Assembly (NCBI GenBank): GCA_946481265.1
Contig: CAMLNE010000130.1
Span: 1-10,441, forward strand
DNA: 10,441 nt
Source of the DNA: an uncultured Panacagrimonas sp.
GTDB taxonomy: Bacteria > Pseudomonadota > Gammaproteobacteria > Nevskiales > Nevskiaceae
Direction of reading: 5' to 3'
Under the pieces are notes generated by a model. The model did no database searches. It saw only the letters and a program-made list of their open reading frames with translations, and was not told the DNA's origin. The translations under genes and the position numbers were made by a program. Each line of letters begins with the position of its first letter. Position 1 is the stretch's first letter. This document shows, piece after piece, positions 6,321 through 10,441 of this stretch.

Positions 6321-7214
6321 ATGAATCCTTTCCGCGTCGTCGGCGTCATCGGCAAGCGCCGGGAACCCAATGTCCAGCTCCTGCACGAACTCTGCGGCGT
6401 GCTGGGCGCGCTGGGCTGCGAAGTGCTGATCGAGGACAACGCGGCGCTCGGCGCGGACGCGCCAGCCCCACGCGTCAAGCGCGACCAGCTCGCACAGCGC
6501 TGCGAGCTGATCGTGGTGGTCGGCGGCGACGGCACCCTGCTCGACGCGGGGCGCACGCTGGCGTCGTCGGACGTGCCCTTGCTCGGGATCAACCAGGGCC
6601 GGCTCGGCTTCATGGTGGACGTGGCGCCGGAGTCGATGCAGGAACACCTTGCCGCGATCGTCGGCGGCGACTACGAGAGCGAGAACCGCCTGCTGCTGTC
6701 GGCCACGGTCGAACGTGGCGGCGAGCGCGGCGGCGTCGCGCGCCTGGCGGTCAACGATGTCGTCATCCGCAACCAGGCGACCATCCGCATGATCGAGTTC
6801 GAGACCTGGCTGGATCGCGAATTCATCAGCCACCACCGTGCCGACGGCATGATCGTGGCCTCACCCACCGGCTCCACGGCCTATGCCCTGTCCGGCGGCG
6901 GTCCCCTGCTCCACCCCGCCCTGTCCGCCATCGCGCTGGTCCCGATCTGCCCGCATACGCTGTCGGACCGCCCCATCGTGGTCGACGGCGAGCGTCCGAT
7001 TCGCATCGTCATCGGTGGCGTCGACCGTGCGCAGGCCATGGTCACGTTCGACGGCCAGACCAGCGAGACGCTGGAGCCGGGCGACGTGGTCGAGGTGCGC
7101 CGCGCCGACTATCCGTTGCGATTGATCCATCCCACGGGCTACAGCTATTTCCGCATCCTGCGCGACAAGTTGCGCTGGGGCAGTGGACCCGCCGCAGCGC
7201 AAGAAAGGGTCTGA
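6321..7214 (+). CDS. nadK: NAD kinase
   Basis: NadK phosphorylates NAD at the 2'-hydroxyl of the adenosine ribose to make NADP, the only route to NADP in most bacteria. The 297-residue protein is close to the E. coli length (292). The N-terminal domain holds the diagnostic VVGGDGTLL with GGDGT at 68-72 (catalytic Asp70) and GINQGRLGFM (89-98). The C-terminal domain holds the N-E/D motif as AVNDVVI (Asn145-Asp146; E. coli has Asn-Glu), then RADGMIVASPTGSTAYALSGGGPL (173-196, glycine-rich conserved block). All key residues are present. The ATG at 6321 has only a weak ribosome site, but homology starts there. The stop TGA shares its A with the recN start (TGATG), which argues for translational coupling. 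Joining nadK with recN is common in gammaproteobacteria. Confidence 0.97.
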   Translation: MNPFRVVGVIGKRREPNVQLLHELCGVLGALGCEVLIEDNAALGADAPAPRVKRDQLAQRCELIVVVGGDGTLLDAGRTLASSDVPLLGINQGRLGFMVDVAPESMQEHLAAIVGGDYESENRLLLSATVERGGERGGVARLAVNDVVIRNQATIRMIEFETWLDREFISHHRADGMIVASPTGSTAYALSGGGPLLHPALSAIALVPICPHTLSDRPIVVDGERPIRIVIGGVDRAQAMVTFDGQTSETLEPGDVVEVRRADYPLRLIHPTGYSYFRILRDKLRWGSGPAAAQERV

Positions 7215-8893
7215 TGCTCGAACAGCTTCAGATCCGCAACCTCGCCACGATCGAGGCGCTCACCCTCGAGTTCGGGTCGGGCTTCACCGTGCTAAGCGGC
7301 GAGACCGGTGCCGGCAAGTCGATCCTGATCGACGCCCTCGGGCTGGTGCTGGGCACGCGTGCCGACCCTGCCCTGATCCGTGGCGGCAGCGATCGCGCGG
7401 ACATCACCGCCAGCTTTCGCGTGGCCGCGGATTCGGCGGCGGCGCGCTGGCTGGACGACAACGCGCTGGTCGACGACGACGATCCCGCCCAATGCCTGGT
7501 CCGTCGGGTGTTGCAGAGCGAGGGGCGCACGCGTGCCTTCGTCAACGGCACCGCGGTCGCCGTCGGCTCGCTGCGCGAACTCGGCGAACGCCTGATCGAC
7601 GTCTATGGCCAGAATGAAAGCCACAGCCTGCGACTGCCCGACGTGCAGCGCCAGATGCTCGACGGCTTCGGTCGCCACCCCGAGCTGAGCACGGCGGTCG
7701 TGGCGGCCTGCGCGGAATGGCAGTCGCTCGACGAGCAGATCGAGCGCACGCGCCTGGCCGCTGCCCGCGATCCGGCGCAGATCGAACTGCTGCGCCACCA
7801 GGTCGGCGAGCTGGAGGCACTCAACCTCAAGGCTGGCGAGATCGAGGCCATCGAGGCCGAGCACAAGCGGCTGGCCAACGGGGGGCGTCTGTTGCAGGAC
7901 GGCGGCGCGCTGCAGGATCAGCTTTACGGCGGCGACGGTGCGGTCCATGACCAGCTGGCGGGAAGCCTCAACATCCTGCGCGACCTGCTGCCCCTGCACG
8001 AGGGCTTCGCCGAGATCGAGTCGCTGGTGGTCTCCGCGCAGGCGCATGTGCGCGAGGCCGGCGACGGCCTGCGTCGCCTGCTCGATCGCCTGGACCTGGA
8101 TCCGCAGCGCCTGGCCGAGGTCGAGGCGCGCATGGCCGATATCCACGATCTGGCACGCAAGCACCGCGTGCGCGCCGAGGAGCTGCCTGCCCGCCTGGAG
8201 GCGCTGCGCGCCGATCTCGACGAGGCCGAGGCGGCCGGCAGCCGCGTCGACACGCTGCTGCAGCGACAGTCCGGCGCGCTCGCCGCCTACCGCGCCAGTG
8301 CCGAAAGGCTGAGCAAGGCGCGTCGCAAGTGCGCCGGAAAGTACGGTGAGTCGGTGAGCGCGCGCGTGCGCGAACTCGGCATGCCCGATGCCCGCTTCGT
8401 GGTGCGCATCGAACCCGCCGCGCGCAAGCGCCCCAGCCCGGCCGGCGAGGATGAGCTCTGCTTCGATTTCAGCGCCAATCCCGGTCAGCCGCCGCGGCCG
8501 CTGGCCAAGGTCGCATCGGGCGGCGAGCTGTCGCGCGTCTCGCTGGCGCTGCAGGTGGTGGCGCAGGAGGACGGCGGCGCGCCGACCATGATCTTCGACG
8601 AGGTCGACGCCGGCATCGGCGGCGGTGTGGCGCAGGCCGTCGGCACCCAGCTCCGGGCGCTCGGCGCCCGTCGCCAGGTCCTGTGCGTGACGCATCTGGG
8701 CCAGGTGGCCGCCTGCGCGCAGCAGCACCTGGCGGTGAGCAAGTCCGTGAAAGCCGGCCAGACCTTCACATCGGTGACGCCGCTCGACGGCAAGGCCCGC
8801 GTGGGCGAACTGGCGCGCATGATCGGTGGCCGCAGCACGACCGCCGCGACCGAGGCCATGGCGCGCGAACTGCTGAAGGCGGCCAGGGCCTAG
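7214..8893 (+). CDS. recN: DNA repair protein RecN
   Basis: RecN is an SMC-like ATPase that acts early in RecA-dependent repair of double-strand breaks. The 559-residue protein (E. coli 553) has an N-terminal ATPase half with Walker A GETGAGKS (29-36). A long helical coiled-coil middle follows (about 150-375, rich in Glu/Ala/Leu/Arg heptads). The C-terminal ATPase half carries the ABC signature [15 protein letters not shown] (near 433-447), Walker [14 protein letters not shown] (near 457-469) and the H-loop VTHLGQVAA (near 491-499). The start ATG at 7214-7216 overlaps the nadK stop by one base and has AAAGGG 4 nt upstream. No SOS box was recognised ahead of it, as expected for the second gene of an operon. 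Whether nadK-recN responds to LexA here cannot be told from the sequence. Confidence 0.97.
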   Translation: MLEQLQIRNLATIEALTLEFGSGFTVLSGETGAGKSILIDALGLVLGTRADPALIRGGSDRADITASFRVAADSAAARWLDDNALVDDDDPAQCLVRRVLQSEGRTRAFVNGTAVAVGSLRELGERLIDVYGQNESHSLRLPDVQRQMLDGFGRHPELSTAVVAACAEWQSLDEQIERTRLAAARDPAQIELLRHQVGELEALNLKAGEIEAIEAEHKRLANGGRLLQDGGALQDQLYGGDGAVHDQLAGSLNILRDLLPLHEGFAEIESLVVSAQAHVREAGDGLRRLLDRLDLDPQRLAEVEARMADIHDLARKHRVRAEELPARLEALRADLDEAEAAGSRVDTLLQRQSGALAAYRASAERLSKARRKCAGKYGESVSARVRELGMPDARFVVRIEPAARKRPSPAGEDELCFDFSANPGQPPRPLAKVASGGELSRVSLALQVVAQEDGGAPTMIFDEVDAGIGGGVAQAVGTQLRALGARRQVLCVTHLGQVAACAQQHLAVSKSVKAGQTFTSVTPLDGKARVGELARMIGGRSTTAATEAMARELLKAARA

Positions 8894-8906
8894 GGGCCAT
8901 CGCACC

Positions 8907-8943
8907 GCATCGGGCGCCTGGCGTTGGCGCACCGACGCGATGC
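8907..8943 (+). other. Imperfect hairpin just after recN
   Basis: Outer arms GCATCG/CGATGC (8907-8912, 8938-8943) enclose inner arms GCGCC/GGCGC (8914-8918, 8926-8930) around a 7-nt loop. The two stems are separated by one unpaired base on the left and seven on the right. It begins 14 nt after the recN stop and has no T run. It could be a weak pause or an mRNA 3' protective structure; chance is possible at this GC content. Confidence 0.3.
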
Positions 8944-9046
8944 CCCTGGATCACGGCACGCCCAGGAATCCGCCATGCGCGCGCGTCGCCTTGCATCGCC
9001 TGCGGCGGCGGCCTCGCTTGCAGGCGGCGCGGCATCCATACGCGAA

Positions 9047-9083
9047 GAAGCCCGCGGGTCGGTGCGTCCGACCCGCGGGCTTC
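9047..9083. terminator. Bidirectional hairpin terminator between recN and fba
   Basis: A perfect 16-bp inverted repeat (9047-9062 and 9068-9083, arms beginning GAAGCCCGCGGG) surrounds a 5-nt loop TGCGT. On the minus strand, 16 nt after the aldolase stop, the stem is followed by a short pyrimidine stretch TTCG; on the plus strand by CGGATA. The A/T ends of the stem and its place between two convergent genes suit a shared terminator, though neither side has a long T run. Confidence 0.7.
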
Positions 9084-9099
9084 CGGATACAGGCCGCGA

Positions 9100-10116
9100 T
9101 CAGGCCGCCTTTTCCAGGCCCTTGTCCCACTTGCCCAGCGCAGCCAGGCCGTTCATCTTGGCGCGGTGCAGGTGCGCCGCCTTGCCGGCCTCCACGTTCT
9201 TGCCGCCCCAGGCCTTCAGCGCCGCCGCCTGCAGCGCGCGACCGTAGGAGAAGGTCAGCGTCCACGGCAGGTTGCCGATCCGGTTCATCGCATCGAGGTG
9301 GGCCGTGGCCAGTTCGTCGCTCTGCCCGCCCGACAGGAAGGCGATGCCCGGCACCGCACTGGGGACGCAGCGGCGCAGCATGCGCACGGTGCGCTCCGCG
9401 ACCTCGGCGACCGAGGCCTTCTGCGGGCACTTGGCGCCCGACACCGCCATGTTCGGCTTCAGGATGATCCCTTCGAGCCAGACGTTCTGGTAGTAGAGCT
9501 GCTGGAAGACTTCCTTGAGCACCCAGGTCGTGACTTCCTCGCAGACCTCGGCGGTGTTGTCCCCGTCCATCAGGACCTCGGGCTCGACGATCGGCACGAT
9601 GTCCGCTTCCTGGCACAGCGCGGCGTAGCGAGCCAGGGCGTGGGCGTTGGTCTGGATCGCGTTGTAGCTCGGCGCCCCGTTGCCGATGACGATGACCGCG
9701 CGCCACTTGGCGAAGCGCGCCCCGGCCTCGCGGTACTTCACGAGCCGGTCACGCAGGCCATCCAGGCCCTCGGTGATGGTTTCTTCCGGCTTGCCGAACG
9801 GCAGCGGCTTGGCGCCGGCGTCCACCTTGATGCCGGGGATCACGCCCTTGCTTTCGAGCAGCTTGGGGAACGGCTGGCCGGCCAGGCTGGACTGGAACAG
9901 CGTCTCCTCGAACAGGATCACGCCCGAGGTGTGCTTCTCGAAGTCGGGGGTGGTGAACAGCATGTCGCGATAGGCGCGACGGTTGGGCTCGGTATTCTCG
10001 ACACCGATGTTGTCGAAACGCTTCTTGATCGTCCCGGTGGATTCGTCGGCAGCCAGCAGGCCGCGACCCGGCGCGACCATTCCGTGGGCGGTTTCACTCA
10101 GCTTGTTCTGATTCAT
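9100..10116 (-). CDS. Class I fructose-bisphosphate aldolase (eukaryote-like family)
   Basis: Cleaves fructose-1,6-bisphosphate to dihydroxyacetone phosphate and glyceraldehyde-3-phosphate, and the reverse, through a Schiff base, without metal. The 338-residue protein aligns throughout with animal aldolase A as I recall it. [15 protein letters not shown] (20-34) carries the Asp matching rabbit Asp33. GIKVDAG holds Lys97 (rabbit 107), FAKWRA holds Lys137 (rabbit 146) and VPIVEPE holds Glu178 (rabbit 187). ILKPNM holds the Schiff-base Lys220 (rabbit 229), LSGGQS holds Ser262 (rabbit 271) and FSYGRAL holds Arg293 (rabbit 303). The C-terminus ends at LEKAA, lacking the eukaryotic tail with its terminal Tyr, as in other bacterial members. 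The start ATG at 10114-10116 has GAGGT at 10123-10127 with 6-nt spacing; the frame is open upstream but lacks homology. No clear promoter was seen, so it may be read from its own weak promoter or from the tRNA unit upstream. Confidence 0.96.
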   Translation of the reverse strand: MNQNKLSETAHGMVAPGRGLLAADESTGTIKKRFDNIGVENTEPNRRAYRDMLFTTPDFEKHTSGVILFEETLFQSSLAGQPFPKLLESKGVIPGIKVDAGAKPLPFGKPEETITEGLDGLRDRLVKYREAGARFAKWRAVIVIGNGAPSYNAIQTNAHALARYAALCQEADIVPIVEPEVLMDGDNTAEVCEEVTTWVLKEVFQQLYYQNVWLEGIILKPNMAVSGAKCPQKASVAEVAERTVRMLRRCVPSAVPGIAFLSGGQSDELATAHLDAMNRIGNLPWTLTFSYGRALQAAALKAWGGKNVEAGKAAHLHRAKMNGLAALGKWDKGLEKAA

Positions 10117-10217
10117 CAGCGGACCTCGCAGGTGATGGATGGGCGGAGAGGAGGATCTTCCCCTTCGGGCAGGGGCGCGCCCTTCGGATCCCACCCCGTA
10201 CCGGCTTGCCAACCGTC

Positions 10218-10238
10218 GGTGCCCGCCTGGCAGGCACC
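10218..10238 (-). other. Hairpin downstream of tRNA-Ser
   Basis: Arms GGTGCCCG (10218-10225) and CAGGCACC (10231-10238) pair over 8 bp, with one G-T wobble and a 5-nt loop, beginning 8 nt past the CCA end of tRNA-Ser on the minus strand. No T run follows, so it is more likely a 3' processing or weak terminating element than a full terminator, and tRNA transcripts may read on into the aldolase gene. Confidence 0.4.
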
Positions 10239-10246
10239 TGGAGAAA

Positions 10247-10334
10247 TGGCGGAGAGGGAGGGATTCGAACCCCCGGAACCTTGCGGTTCAGCGGTTTTCA
10301 AGACCGCCGCAATCGACCACTCTGCCACCTCTCC
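10247..10334 (-). tRNA. tRNA-Ser (TGA)
   Basis: An 88-nt class II tRNA with a 7-bp acceptor stem (GGAGAGG/CCTCTCC), discriminator G73 and encoded CCA at 10247-10249. The anticodon loop CTTGAAA gives TGA, which reads UCA and related serine codons. The long variable arm typical of serine tRNAs is present (TGAACCGCAAGGTTC). The T arm is GGGGGTTCGAATCCCTC. It lies 42 nt after tRNA-Thr with no recognisable promoter between them, so the two are probably one transcript. Confidence 0.96.
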
Positions 10335-10376
10335 GCGGAAAGAGCGCCAAAAGCACCACAAGGTGTGATTCGAGAC

Positions 10377-10441
10377 TGGTGCCGGGAACAGGAGTCGAAC
10401 CTGCGACCTACGCATTACGAATGCGCCGCTCTACCAACTGA
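10377..10441 (-). tRNA. tRNA-Thr (CGT), 5' end outside window
   Basis: The 3' 65 nt are visible: encoded CCA (10377-10379), discriminator A, the 3' acceptor strand TCCCGGC, a T arm with GGTTCGACTCC, and an anticodon stem GCGCA/TGCGT around loop TTCGTAA, giving anticodon CGT for the ACG codon. The visible part closely matches the E. coli threonine tRNA with this anticodon. About the first 11 nt, including the 5' acceptor strand, fall off the right edge. Confidence 0.92.

Noticed and set aside
7292..8932. Long minus-strand open frame (546 aa) over recN
   Set aside because: It is antisense to RecN, whose Walker A, signature and Walker B motifs are all intact; the shadow shows only GC-rich composition.
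8683..10368. Plus-strand open frame (561 aa) over the end of recN, the terminator, fba and tRNA-Ser
   Set aside because: It runs through a terminator hairpin, antisense aldolase and an antisense tRNA, so it cannot be a real gene.
10139..10441. Plus-strand open frames with [16 protein letters not shown] and GVEPATYALRM-type peptides
   Set aside because: These are antisense translations of tRNA-Ser and tRNA-Thr, not genes.

Overview
The window is a piece of ordinary chromosome from a GC-rich gammaproteobacterium. The initiator tRNA-rimP-nusA order, HrcA, the nadK-recN pair, DUF3014 and a bacterial-type class I aldolase fit a Lysobacterales/Xanthomonadales-like or Chromatiales-like organism. 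That placement is inference from gene content and protein style, not from a phylogeny. I see no mobile element, CRISPR array, phage gene, defence system or secondary-metabolite cluster, and no convincing undescribed system.

Layout. (1) Positions 1-1730, minus strand: a sigma70-like promoter, initiator tRNA-fMet, an intrinsic terminator, rimP and nusA. nusA runs off the left edge. This is the classical translation/transcription operon known in E. coli as metY-rimP-nusA. The two protein genes overlap by 4 nt and both start with GTG. (2) Positions 1731-2092: about 360 bases with no credible gene. (3) Positions 2093-4060: two redox genes facing tail to tail with a 12-base gap, a zinc-free quinone oxidoreductase (plus) and a nitronate-monooxygenase-like FMN protein (minus). 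(4) Positions 4182-6202, minus strand: a membrane-anchored DUF3014 protein downstream of the heat-shock repressor gene hrcA. (5) Positions 6203-6320: a divergent promoter region between hrcA and nadK. (6) Positions 6321-8893, plus strand: nadK and recN, translationally coupled through a TGATG stop/start. (7) Positions 8894-9099: convergent intergenic region with a perfect 16-bp-stem hairpin shared by recN and the aldolase gene. (8) Positions 9100-10441, minus strand: tRNA-Thr(CGT), cut by the right edge, then tRNA-Ser(TGA), then class I fructose-bisphosphate aldolase.

Functionally the region is housekeeping: translation initiation (tRNA-fMet), 30S maturation (RimP), transcription elongation and termination (NusA), heat-shock repression (HrcA), NADP synthesis (NadK), double-strand break repair (RecN) and glycolysis/gluconeogenesis (aldolase). 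Two flavin/NAD(P)H redox enzymes lie between these. The least understood gene is the DUF3014 protein. The points most worth a second look are the absence of grpE-dnaK beside hrcA, the lack of a visible CIRCE operator near hrcA, and the terminator between tRNA-fMet and rimP that polymerase must pass to reach nusA.
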